Assembly (NCBI GenBank): GCA_964546145.1
Contig: CAZJIU010000033.1
Span: 1-22,311, forward strand
Length of the DNA: 22,311 nt
Direction of reading: 5' to 3'
DNA from: CAZAKO01 sp964546145
GTDB lineage: Bacteria; Fidelibacterota; UBA2242
Within the stretch, counting starts at the first letter, position 1; every line of letters begins with the position of its first letter. The notes under the pieces were generated by a model. The model searched no databases. It saw nothing but the letters and a program-made list of their open reading frames with translations, and had not been told where the DNA came from. Made by a program: the position numbers and the translations under genes. This document shows, piece by piece, positions 5,438 to 13,695 of the stretch.

Positions 5438-6712
5438 ATGTTTAGAAAAGAATTAGGTTTCGGGTATCTTTTACTAGTTGTAAATGTCATGTTATTTGCC
5501 CAACAGGACAAGGCAAAATGGATTGAGAAACCCAAGTATCCCGTTCTTGACGAACTGAAAGCCGAACTGGAACGTGAGCGAGCTTGCCAGGATTCAATCA
5601 CTCAAAGGATTCTCGATCGCCAGAAACAGGAAGCCGAACAGAAGAAACAAACCGAACGGAAGTTAATTGCCGATTTCCCCAATGTTCAAAAACCGGCTTC
5701 TTTGGAAGTATTTAAAACTTATTTTGCTTTTCCACCAGTAGCGCAATATCAATCCGGAATGTGCTGGTGTTTTTCGACTACCTCTTTCCTCGAATCGGAA
5801 GTCTATCGGCTGCATCAGAAGAAAATCAAATTATCGGAGCTCTACACCGTTTATTGGGAATATGTAGAAAAGGCCCGACGCTATCTCCGGGAGCGCGACA
5901 ATTCCGAATTTGGCGAGGGTTCGGAAGGTAACGCCGTATTTCGGATAATGAAGCAATATGGTGCGGTTCCAGCCGAGGCCTATACCGGGCTCATCAACGG
6001 TAAAACCAGACATAATCATACTGCTCTTTTCGAGGAACTCCAGGCTTATTTAAATTACTGCAAGGATCACAAATTCTGGGATGATGAGGCAGCCCTCGAG
6101 TCTATCAAAATAATTCTAAACAAACATCTTGGTATGCCGCCGGAGTCATTTTTATACAATAAGAAACAGTATACCCCCCAAGAATTTTTAGCCAACGTCC
6201 TCCAATTAAAATTAGATGACTATCTCGAATTCATGTCAACATCTTCGATACCCTTCTATACTAAAGGTATTTTTGATGTTCCTGATAATTGGTGGCGGGA
6301 CAGCAGCTATTACAATTTACCGCTGGATGAATGGTGCGGCATCATTCAAAAAGCACTCGAAACAGGTTACACTCTTTGCATCGGAGGCGATGTTTCCGAA
6401 CCCGGATATTACGGAAAAGAGGATGCGGCTTTTATTCCAACTTTTGATATCCCTCAGGAATATATCAATCAGGACTCAAGGGAGCTGCGGATTCAGAATG
6501 GCGCTACTGAAGACGATCATGGAGTTCATATTATTGGATATACCAAAGTCGGCGAATATAACTGGTATTTGATCAAAGATTCTGCTCGGAGTTCCCGGCA
6601 AGGTCAATATGAAGGATACTATTTTTATCGCGAGGATTATCCCAAACTAAAGATGTTGACCTTCTCGGTTTATAAAGATGTCGTAAGCTCTATTTTAAGT
6701 AAATTTAAATAA
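5438..6712 (+). CDS. Secreted C1-like cysteine peptidase, bleomycin-hydrolase/aminopeptidase C type
   Basis: This 424-residue protein starts with a Sec signal (basic MFRKE, hydrophobic core to about residue 20, then AQQ), so it is probably exported to the periplasm or beyond. The papain-like core is visible: QYQSGMCWCFSTTSFLESE places the oxyanion-hole Gln at 105 and the nucleophile Cys at 109, and DDHGVHIIGY places the His at 361. Where C1 peptidases have Asn in an ENSW-type motif, this protein reads LIKDSARSS, with Asp381. The long middle part with several aromatic blocks and the C-terminal YREDYPKLKML stretch match bleomycin-hydrolase-like relatives rather than short papains. A charged, Lys/Glu/Gln-rich linker (40-75) precedes the domain. 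Ribosome-binding site AAAGGAG lies 9 bp ahead of the ATG. It forms a single-gene unit, divergent from 5262 and convergent to the nitroreductase. Confidence 0.85.
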   Translation: MFRKELGFGYLLLVVNVMLFAQQDKAKWIEKPKYPVLDELKAELERERACQDSITQRILDRQKQEAEQKKQTERKLIADFPNVQKPASLEVFKTYFAFPPVAQYQSGMCWCFSTTSFLESEVYRLHQKKIKLSELYTVYWEYVEKARRYLRERDNSEFGEGSEGNAVFRIMKQYGAVPAEAYTGLINGKTRHNHTALFEELQAYLNYCKDHKFWDDEAALESIKIILNKHLGMPPESFLYNKKQYTPQEFLANVLQLKLDDYLEFMSTSSIPFYTKGIFDVPDNWWRDSSYYNLPLDEWCGIIQKALETGYTLCIGGDVSEPGYYGKEDAAFIPTFDIPQEYINQDSRELRIQNGATEDDHGVHIIGYTKVGEYNWYLIKDSARSSRQGQYEGYYFYREDYPKLKMLTFSVYKDVVSSILSKFK

Positions 6713-6741
6713 TCCGGCGGTTCAATCTATAAACGTCAATT

Positions 6742-7293
6742 TTATTTTTTGGAAGAATAAAACCTTCTAATCTCATCCAGCGCTTTACGTTTGCGCTCCC
6801 GTCGGTATTTAGGATCTAAGGAGTAACCCATGCTAATGAGAATATTAATTTTTATCGAACGCGGTAAATTCAAAGCCTTCTTGACTCCCTTTTCGTTAAA
6901 CCAGCCAATCCAGCAGGTACCCAATCCCAATTCTTCCGCCTGTAGCACCAGATGTTCACAGGCAATTCCAATATCAATCAGGCTATATTTCACGTCCCGG
7001 ATCTGACCGCCTAAACGAACTAGATAATTTGCCTTTTCCGTTATGACAACTATTATCACTGGGGCTTTACCGGCAAATTTAGTCGTCGAGTAGATTCCCG
7101 TAAATGCCTTTTCGGAGATCCGTGCAATATCCTCGGGATTATCTACCACAATGAACGACCAGGGCTGCGAATTATGCGCTGATGGCGCCAAACGGGCGGC
7201 TTCCAGACACTGATCAATTATTTTGCGATCAACTGCCTGAGAAGTGTACTTCCGACACGATTGCCGTTTTTGAACCAGTTCAGTAAAGTTCAT
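6742..7293 (-). CDS. Nitroreductase-family FMN oxidoreductase
   Basis: 183 residues with the nitroreductase fold markers: the N-terminal RQSCRKYTSQAV (FMN phosphate-contact Arg residues), the APSAHNSQPWSF block (36-47), and the LGLGTCWIGWF segment preceding the last third, followed by ISMGYSLDP. These enzymes bind FMN and reduce substrates with NAD(P)H; the physiological substrate is not known from sequence. The C-terminus is strongly basic. The gene starts only 5 bp after the recN stop, so it is the last gene of the nnr-vanZ-recN run. Confidence 0.88.
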   Translation of the reverse strand: MNFTELVQKRQSCRKYTSQAVDRKIIDQCLEAARLAPSAHNSQPWSFIVVDNPEDIARISEKAFTGIYSTTKFAGKAPVIIVVITEKANYLVRLGGQIRDVKYSLIDIGIACEHLVLQAEELGLGTCWIGWFNEKGVKKALNLPRSIKINILISMGYSLDPKYRRERKRKALDEIRRFYSSKK

Positions 7294-7298
7294 TTTGA

Positions 7299-9011
7299 TT
7301 AACCACCAGTTTTTATTAATTCCCGCGCCTGCGCCCGGGTAGTATCAGTCACCGAAATTCCACCAATCAAAGTCGCAATTTCTTCCACCCGCTCCTCCAC
7401 AGACAACTTGGCGATTCGGGTATAATTCCGACCATCGTCGGAAACTTTATAAACCCGATAATGGTGTTCACCTAAGCCCGCAATTTGAGGTAAGTGAGTA
7501 ATGCAAATTACCTGTCGAACTTCTGCCAGGGATTTCAATTCATTTCCCACAACCTGAGCGATTTTACCCGAGATACCGGTATCAATTTCATCAAAGATAA
7601 CCACTGGAATATGGTCTTTACCTGCCAGAATTGATTTCATTGCCAGCATGATCCGCGACACTTCACCACCGGATACGATATTTACTAATGGTCGTATAGG
7701 TTCACCGGGGTTAGTACTTATCTCAAATGCTATTTGATCAACTCCGTTGCCATCACCTCTGATTCTTTGCTCACCTAGCTGCACCCACCCTTCTGAATCC
7801 ACAAGATGCTCTATTTTGACTCTAAACTGACTATCAGCAATACCAAGTCTGGCTAAGGCAGCAACGATCTGATCTTCAAATAGTTCTGCTTGATATTTCC
7901 GACATTCCGATAGTTCAAGTGCAATTTTCTCGTATTCTAACCTCTGTTTTTCAAATTCTCGAGCATTCTTGGAAATTTCAACATCCAAGCCATCGTCTTC
8001 GCTCAAATTACGCTGGATTTGTTCCTTATGAGCCAGTACTTCCGGCAAGGTGGTCCCATACTTTTTCATCAACTGCTGCAGACTAAACAGTCGCTTGTTG
8101 ACAATTTCCAGGCGATTGGGATCGAATCGCAAATTATCGGTATAAGTGGCCAGATGATTGGCAATTTCCTGAACTAAAAATTGAGTCTCTTCTAATCTAC
8201 TCAATTCTTCGGAAAAATCCGGAGTGATGTTGTTGAGCACTGCTAATTTCTTAATTGCCGATAGCAATTGCTGGTAAACTGTATTCTCATCACCCTGATA
8301 TAAAATCTGCTTCAGCTCCTCAGCAATTAAGTGAATTTTTTCAATATTTTCCAAAATTGACTTCTCTTTAAGCAGCTCCTCATATTCACCTTCAAGCGGG
8401 TCAATTTTATTGATTTCACTTAATTGAAATTCCCAAAGCTCGCGTTTTTCCTGATTTAGTTTTCGCTTCTCCGTCCATAAGGTCAACTTTTCATTGAGGT
8501 GCTGAAGATTTAGATAAGAGTCATGCACTTTTTCCAATAGATCCCGATACCCACCGAACGCATCTAGAAATTGAATGTGGTTCTCTTCTCTCAATAGTGA
8601 TTGATGGTCATGTTGTCCGTGTAAATCTACCAGCAGGTCGCCGGCAGTTTTCAAAACACTAATCGTACACGGAGTATCATTAATCCAGGCTCTCGACCGA
8701 CCGTTAATATTCAATTCCCTTCTCAAAATAAGTCCCCGCTCTGCCTTCTGAACCTGATTTTCGACCAAAAATCCAAAAACCGGATGAGCAAGATCAACGT
8801 CTAAAAATTGACATTCGATTTCGGCTGTATCAGCTCCTGAACGAATCATTGCCGGGGTAGCTTTTTCGCCCAGGGCAAGACCTAATGCATCAATGATTAT
8901 TGATTTCCCGGCTCCCGTTTCTCCCGTCATTACGGTAAAGCCATTAGTAAATTCTACGGCAATATTATTGATGATTGCAAAATTACTAATTTTTAAAGAG
9001 ACCAATCCCAT
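7299..9011 (-). CDS. recN: DNA repair protein RecN
   Basis: A 570-residue SMC-like ATPase acting in double-strand-break repair. Visible in order: KISNFAIINNIAVEF, Walker A GETGAGKS (30-37), LVDLHGQHDHQSLL (RecN Q-loop region), two coiled-coil arms in the middle, the ABC signature VSGGEVSRIMLAMKSIL, Walker B VVIFDEIDTGISG, and the THLPQIAGLGEHHYRVYK switch region. Length is normal for RecN. ATG at 9011; 26 bp separate it from the vanZ-like stop. No defect seen. Confidence 0.97.
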   Translation of the reverse strand: MGLVSLKISNFAIINNIAVEFTNGFTVMTGETGAGKSIIIDALGLALGEKATPAMIRSGADTAEIECQFLDVDLAHPVFGFLVENQVQKAERGLILRRELNINGRSRAWINDTPCTISVLKTAGDLLVDLHGQHDHQSLLREENHIQFLDAFGGYRDLLEKVHDSYLNLQHLNEKLTLWTEKRKLNQEKRELWEFQLSEINKIDPLEGEYEELLKEKSILENIEKIHLIAEELKQILYQGDENTVYQQLLSAIKKLAVLNNITPDFSEELSRLEETQFLVQEIANHLATYTDNLRFDPNRLEIVNKRLFSLQQLMKKYGTTLPEVLAHKEQIQRNLSEDDGLDVEISKNAREFEKQRLEYEKIALELSECRKYQAELFEDQIVAALARLGIADSQFRVKIEHLVDSEGWVQLGEQRIRGDGNGVDQIAFEISTNPGEPIRPLVNIVSGGEVSRIMLAMKSILAGKDHIPVVIFDEIDTGISGKIAQVVGNELKSLAEVRQVICITHLPQIAGLGEHHYRVYKVSDDGRNYTRIAKLSVEERVEEIATLIGGISVTDTTRAQARELIKTGG

Positions 9012-9037
9012 ATTTGCCCATGTTACCTTTTAAATTG

Positions 9038-9436
9038 TTACGTAGACTGCTGGTCTAAATTCTTTTTAAAAATAGCGGATAATCCAAATTTGGTGTAAAC
9101 AAAAACGCCTAAGAGAATGCCTAAGGTATCGGCTGCATAATCGAACATACTAAACTCTCTTCCGGGCACAAATATCTGGTGAATTTCGTCAGTTATTCCA
9201 AATAATAGACCGGTAAGGATAGTCAGTAAACCAGCATATTTAATAATTTTTTCCGATTTGGCATTGGAAAAAGCCAGGAATAAAGTCATCGCATAAAATG
9301 TATATTCTATCAGGTGATTTAATTTATCAAAATTAAGGATATCTAGCCGCGGCAGATTTGCCTGAGGAATTGACGAAATTCCAAAAATCAGCACACTGTA
9401 CAGAATTGCCGGTATTTTATATTTAAAATTAGACAT
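9038..9436 (-). CDS. VanZ-like membrane protein
   Basis: 132 residues with four predicted membrane segments and the VanZ-family signature: KLNHLIEYTFYAM in segment 2 and ITDEIHQIFVPGREFSMFDYAADTLG before segment 4. VanZ-like proteins are widespread, mostly unrelated to glycopeptide resistance, and their role is undefined. Its ATG shares one base with the nnr stop codon (TAATG at 9434-9438), a sign of translational coupling. Confidence 0.88.
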   Translation of the reverse strand: MSNFKYKIPAILYSVLIFGISSIPQANLPRLDILNFDKLNHLIEYTFYAMTLFLAFSNAKSEKIIKYAGLLTILTGLLFGITDEIHQIFVPGREFSMFDYAADTLGILLGVFVYTKFGLSAIFKKNLDQQST

Positions 9437-10992
9437 TAAACAACCTTCTCAAAGTTTTTCAATATTCCGGGAATTAATTTCAACAAATCTCCGGCAATTA
9501 GCCCGCGAATGCCATATTCTTCTCTTCCCAGGTCACCTGCCATACCATGGAGAAAAACTGCAGCTGTAGCTGCGTCAAAGGAATTCATACCTTGCGCCCG
9601 AAATCCGGCAATCATTCCGGTCAGCACATCTCCAGTCCCACCGGTTGCGAGAGCAGGATTACCAGTGCTATTAATCCCAACCTGATCCTCCGGACTCACG
9701 ACAATTGTCGGTGCTCCCTTGAGCACTAGGGTACAACGATACTTTTCAACAAAATCCCGCACAACATCTACTGGATTTGTTAAGATTGTTTTCATATCTA
9801 TCTTGGAAAGCATTGCAAATTCACCAACATGCGGAGTCAAGATGAGATCCGGGAGCTGATTAATTAATTTCAGATTATCATGGAAAATCCGCAATCCATC
9901 AGCATCAACGACCATCGGTTTCGAATGCGATTTTAACAAGGCTATTCCAAATTCGCAGACTTCCGGGCGAGCCGAGACTCCCGGTCCAAAGACAATCACG
10001 TCACCCCATTCGACCCGTTCTCGCGCTCCAGCCAAAGATTTCGGACAAAATGTATGATCAGAAGATTCTGGTAAGGGTATAGATAGAGTCTCAGTTGTTT
10101 TAATCTCGATGATCGGATTCAAACTCTCTGGAATGGCATTTACCACCAGTCCGGCACCGCTTCGCAGGCAAGCTACCGCAGTTAAGACTGCCGCCCCCGT
10201 CATTCCCGGTGACCCGGCAAAAATCAATACCTTACCCTGCTTATGCTTATAGGTATTGTCATAAATTACCGGAAATAAAGGATTCACAATATTTTGATCT
10301 ATTAGAAAAGTTTCCTTTTCTAGAACAGTAAAAGCCTCTTCAGGATAGTCAAGATCAGCGATAACCACTTCGCCAGCCATGCGCTTACCTGGCTGGAACA
10401 ATAGCCCTCGTTTTAAAAATCCCATCGTAACAGTTTTAGTCGCCTGGACAGCTACCCCACCAATCTGCGCGGTGTCACCCTGAATTCCCGAAGGAATATC
10501 CACTGCTAATACCGGGCGCTTCACTGAATTGATTAGCACAATCAATTCCTTTATGACACCCTTGACTTCACCCTTGAATCCAGTTCCAAGCAAAGCATCA
10601 ATGATCAGATCGGCATGAGCGATCTGAGTAATAGATGGAATCTCAGCCGGGCTTAGAATTGGTTTGATCGTAATCCGATTAGTATTGCAGTGCTTAAAAT
10701 AATATAGCGCATCACCTTTTATTTTTGCAGGATCACCTGCTAACCAGATATTTACCGAAGCGCCCCAGTCAGCCAAATCCCGAGCCGCCACAAATCCATC
10801 GCCGCCGTTGTTGCCCATGCCACAGAAAATATCCACCTGACTACCAGGAACATCCTTTAGCATTTTTTTGGTTTGCAACGAAACAAAATGACCAGCTCGT
10901 TTCATCAGACTAATCCCGGGAATTCCCAATTTGTCCATCGTATAATGATCAACTTGTCGGGCTTCCTGATTAGTTACAACATACTCTTTCAT
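9436..10992 (-). CDS. nnr: Bifunctional NAD(P)H-hydrate epimerase / ADP- or ATP-dependent dehydratase
   Basis: This 518-residue fusion repairs damaged nicotinamide cofactors (NADHX, NADPHX). The N-terminal epimerase half carries CGMGNNGGDGFVAARDL (57-73) and DALLGTGFKG. The C-terminal kinase-like dehydratase half carries GKVLIFAGSPGMTGAAVLTA, MVVDADGL, LTPHVGEFAML, LKGAPTIV and NPALATGGTGDVLTGMIAGF, the nucleotide-binding glycine motif. Both halves look intact, so one enzyme should do both steps. The frame continues to a TTG at 11019, but the ATG at 10990-10992 with an AAGAG ahead of it gives the normal N-terminus of the family. A GAGGAG further upstream is at an unfavourable distance. Confidence 0.95.
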   Translation of the reverse strand: MKEYVVTNQEARQVDHYTMDKLGIPGISLMKRAGHFVSLQTKKMLKDVPGSQVDIFCGMGNNGGDGFVAARDLADWGASVNIWLAGDPAKIKGDALYYFKHCNTNRITIKPILSPAEIPSITQIAHADLIIDALLGTGFKGEVKGVIKELIVLINSVKRPVLAVDIPSGIQGDTAQIGGVAVQATKTVTMGFLKRGLLFQPGKRMAGEVVIADLDYPEEAFTVLEKETFLIDQNIVNPLFPVIYDNTYKHKQGKVLIFAGSPGMTGAAVLTAVACLRSGAGLVVNAIPESLNPIIEIKTTETLSIPLPESSDHTFCPKSLAGARERVEWGDVIVFGPGVSARPEVCEFGIALLKSHSKPMVVDADGLRIFHDNLKLINQLPDLILTPHVGEFAMLSKIDMKTILTNPVDVVRDFVEKYRCTLVLKGAPTIVVSPEDQVGINSTGNPALATGGTGDVLTGMIAGFRAQGMNSFDAATAAVFLHGMAGDLGREEYGIRGLIAGDLLKLIPGILKNFEKVV

Positions 10993-11080
10993 ATATTTAC
11001 TCTTTAAAAATCTCCTCAATCCCGATTCAATTCAGTCTAAAATAAGAAGATTTCCTAATTCATGCAATGTCCATTCTAAA

Positions 11081-11106
11081 ATAAAAAAGGGTGAGAAATC
11101 TCACCC
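11081..11106 (-). terminator. Intrinsic terminator behind the TPR gene
   Basis: A perfect 7-bp stem with a 4-nt loop (GGGTGAG at 11089-11095, CTCACCC at 11100-11106). On the minus strand it is followed by TTTTTTATTTT. It stands 22 bp after the TPR stop and separates the pgk-tpiA-secG-TPR transcript from nnr. Confidence 0.9.
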
Positions 11107-11128
11107 TATAAATTTACTTACATTTTTA

Positions 11129-12424
11129 TTATTGCACTGTTTTCAATTCATACTCGGCAACGGCTTTCCACTTTGGATCCCTGGCAGCAATTTGGAAAGC
11201 CTGTCTGGCGGCAGTACGATTACCTAGACATCTTTCGGCAATTCCCAACTCAATCAAAATCGGAGCCCAGTTTGGTTTAACTTTCAATGCCTGCTCGGCA
11301 CTCTCTTTGGCCTTATCACACTTACCGATGTTATTATAAGCTTGCGACAGACGATAGGTACTGGCATAATCCCTCGGATTTAATTCGCAAGCTTTGATTA
11401 ATACCGTAATGGCATCGTTATATTTTTTCTGTTCAATATACACTGCGCCCAGGTTAGCATAGGCTGAGGCATAATCAGGTTGCAATTTGATAACTTGCAA
11501 ATAAATAGGAATGGCGTCATCAAAATTTTTCATTTTATAATAAACCAAGCCAAGATTCTTCCACGCATCAATATATTCTGGATCTAATTCAATAGCTTTT
11601 TTATACTGTTTAATTGCTCCCTCAATATTATTCATGCCTGCTAATATTTTACCTTTTACTAAAAAGGCTTTGGGGTAAGACGGATCCAACTCCAGACTCT
11701 TGTTGACCGACAATAACGCTTCCGGGAATTTATTCTCATCCAAATATACAATTGCACTAAAATAATAAGCCTGGGCATCGTTGGGATTCAAGCTGATCGC
11801 CTGTTTGAACTTCTCCAGAGCAGTACTATAATTCCTTCGTTGCATGAGTTGAATGCCTTCCTGGATATAACGCTTGGTCAGAGCCTCGAATTCTTTTTTA
11901 TAATTTTCATTTTCGGGATCCATTGCGATCGCTTTTTGGAAGTTAGCAGCAGCATTTTCAAGATCACCCAGGCGTACTAATACCCGCCCCAATTCAATAT
12001 AGGCATTGACAAAATTGGGATTCTCATTAATAATTTCGAGCCAGATCTTTTTTGATCCTTCGTAATCGGCATTATTCGATAGACGGGACGCCTCAGTCAA
12101 TTTACTGGCAAAAGTTGCCATCTGATTGCGTACGTTGCGGTAGTCAGGATTAGCTAAATCCAGTTCAATCGCTTTGTCAATTAACTCCTTGGCACGATTC
12201 AGATCACCTAACTTAAAAAAGATCCGACCAAGTAAAAAAACCGCCCCAGCATAGTTCGGATCCTCCTTGACAATCGGTTCGACAATAGCTTTTGCTTCCT
12301 GATACTTACCGGCTAAAAACAGATCATTAGCCTTAACCAGCGGATCCTGAGCAAACAGGATCGAAGTCCAAAATACTGGTACCAGCAGCAGCATAAATAT
12401 TACTTTTTTCCAGTACAATTTCAT
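11129..12424 (-). CDS. Secreted tetratricopeptide-repeat protein
   Basis: 431 residues from the ATG at 12422-12424, which has GGGGAAAG ahead of it. Longer starts would run into tRNA-Leu. A Sec signal (KLYWKK, hydrophobic core, cut near FAQD) is followed by about ten or eleven 34-residue TPR units. Clear examples are NPNDAQAYYFSAIVYLDENK, DPEYIDAWKNLGLVYYKMKN and QPDYASAYANLGAVYIEQKK. TPR solenoids mediate protein-protein contacts; the export signal suggests a periplasmic or envelope role, perhaps as a scaffold. There is no catalytic domain. It lies 31 bp behind tRNA-Leu on the same strand and ends in a strong terminator. Partners cannot be named from the sequence. Confidence 0.9.
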   Translation of the reverse strand: MKLYWKKVIFMLLLVPVFWTSILFAQDPLVKANDLFLAGKYQEAKAIVEPIVKEDPNYAGAVFLLGRIFFKLGDLNRAKELIDKAIELDLANPDYRNVRNQMATFASKLTEASRLSNNADYEGSKKIWLEIINENPNFVNAYIELGRVLVRLGDLENAAANFQKAIAMDPENENYKKEFEALTKRYIQEGIQLMQRRNYSTALEKFKQAISLNPNDAQAYYFSAIVYLDENKFPEALLSVNKSLELDPSYPKAFLVKGKILAGMNNIEGAIKQYKKAIELDPEYIDAWKNLGLVYYKMKNFDDAIPIYLQVIKLQPDYASAYANLGAVYIEQKKYNDAITVLIKACELNPRDYASTYRLSQAYNNIGKCDKAKESAEQALKVKPNWAPILIELGIAERCLGNRTAARQAFQIAARDPKWKAVAEYELKTVQ

Positions 12425-12455
12425 TTCTTTCCCCATTAATTTAGATTTCCATTTG

Positions 12456-12539
12456 TGCCGAAGACGGGACTCGAACCCGTACAGGCTAGCGCCCACATGG
12501 CCCTCAACCATGCGTGTCTACCAATTCCACCACCTCGGC
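12456..12539 (-). tRNA. tRNA-Leu(GAG)
   Basis: Class-II cloverleaf on the minus strand: acceptor GCCGAGG/CTTCGGC, anticodon stem CATGG/CCATG with loop TTGAGGG (anticodon GAG), a long variable arm, T-loop TTCGAGT, discriminator A, no encoded CCA. It lies 21 bp behind secG and 31 bp ahead of the TPR gene, inside one apparent transcript. In E. coli the tRNA-Leu(GAG) gene leuU also follows secG. Confidence 0.96.
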
Positions 12540-12560
12540 TACAATTTTCAAATAGCGGGT

Positions 12561-12911
12561 TTAGTTACCAGTAGGTAATTCAGATCCCTCTTCCTCTAAA
12601 CTACCCTCTGGCACTGGCAAATCCGCTGATGGTGCAATACGCCGGTTAGCTTCCTGCCTGATAATACTGGTGGGTTTGCCCCTGGGCGCTGACATTAATC
12701 CGATCAGAATGGAAATTATCATGAAGGCAACTGCCAGACCGGTTGTAACCTTGGAGAGAAAGGTTGCTGCTCCCCGCCCACCAAATAGTGCACTACCTCC
12801 AACACTTCCAAAAGTGCCTGATAGACCTCCACCTTTACTGGATTGCATTAAAATCACGAGGGTTAATAACAAAGCCACAATTACATAAATAATAATTAGA
12901 AATGTATACAC
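12561..12911 (-). CDS. secG: Preprotein translocase subunit SecG
   Basis: 116 residues with two membrane segments (about 3-22 and 50-72), separated by the family's typical LMQSSKGGGLSGTFG and GSALFGGRGAATFLSK loop. SecG assists SecYE in moving proteins across the cytoplasmic membrane. The C-terminal tail is acidic and low-complexity (EEEGSELPTGN). The start is GTG at 12911, sharing one base with the tpiA stop (TAGTG) and preceded by AGGAGAAG, so translation is probably coupled to tpiA. Confidence 0.94.
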   Translation of the reverse strand: MYTFLIIIYVIVALLLTLVILMQSSKGGGLSGTFGSVGGSALFGGRGAATFLSKVTTGLAVAFMIISILIGLMSAPRGKPTSIIRQEANRRIAPSADLPVPEGSLEEEGSELPTGN

Positions 12912-13690
12912 TACTTCTCCTGCCTTTCTGCATATTCTTCGATGCTTTTAACAATAGCAATAAACTGTTCTGCAATCAGACTGGCACCACCAACAAGAAA
13001 GCCGTCAATATCACCAGCTTCAATCAGTTCTTTGGCATTACCCGGTTTGACACTCCCGCCATATAATATTTTTGTCCTCTGCGCTAATTCTTGATCATAC
13101 TGGTCGGCAATTAGACGGCGTACTTCCCGATGTGCCTCCGATGCTTGCTGCGGCGTCGCATTAACACCAGTCCCGATCGCCCAAACCGGTTCATAGGCAA
13201 CGATACAGTTCTGGAATTGAGTAACGGATATATCCTTTAATGCTGCTGAATATTGTTTTCTTAATACCTCAAGGGTACTTCCCGCCTGACGCTCGGCGAG
13301 AGTCTCGCCAATACATAAGATTGGAGTCAGCCCGCTTGCTAAAGCAGTGTTCAATTTTTGATGAATCAATTCATCACTTTCGTTGAAAACATGACGCCGT
13401 TCGGAGTGTCCCAGAATCACATACTGGCAATTAGCTGACTTCAACATGGCGGCTGAGATCTCACCGGTGAAAGCACCCGAAGATTGAAAATGCATATTTT
13501 GAGCGCCTAATTCCACCTCGGTTGAATTTAGTGCCTCACTAACTTTAATCAGCGATGTGAAGGGCGGGCACAAAATAACGAGAGTTTGGGTGAGATTTGA
13601 TAGCTTAGCCAATAAATCCTTAGTAAAGGCAACTGATTCAGGAATATCTTTATTCATTTTCCAGTTGCCTGCAACGATATATCTTTTCAT
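12911..13690 (-). CDS. tpiA: Triosephosphate isomerase
   Basis: 259 residues from the ATG at 13688-13690. It interconverts dihydroxyacetone phosphate and glyceraldehyde 3-phosphate. All active-site residues are present at canonical numbering: N9 and K11 (AGNWKMN), H95 (LGHSERR) and E167 (AYEPVWAIGTG), plus the YGGSVKPGNA phosphate-binding loop. A GTG nine bases upstream (13697-13699) would overlap the pgk stop and is a possible alternative start; neither has a strong ribosome-binding site. It sits between pgk and secG in one operon. Confidence 0.96.
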   Translation of the reverse strand: MKRYIVAGNWKMNKDIPESVAFTKDLLAKLSNLTQTLVILCPPFTSLIKVSEALNSTEVELGAQNMHFQSSGAFTGEISAAMLKSANCQYVILGHSERRHVFNESDELIHQKLNTALASGLTPILCIGETLAERQAGSTLEVLRKQYSAALKDISVTQFQNCIVAYEPVWAIGTGVNATPQQASEAHREVRRLIADQYDQELAQRTKILYGGSVKPGNAKELIEAGDIDGFLVGGASLIAEQFIAIVKSIEEYAERQEK

Positions 13691-13695
13691 AATGC

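Noticed and set aside
6216..6572. 118-codon plus-strand frame inside the peptidase gene
   Set aside because: It overlaps a well-supported C1 peptidase in another frame and shows no family features.
12425..12511. N-terminal extension of the TPR protein to 12511
   Set aside because: The extension translates tRNA-Leu. The ATG at 12424 has a ribosome-binding site and is followed by a signal peptide.
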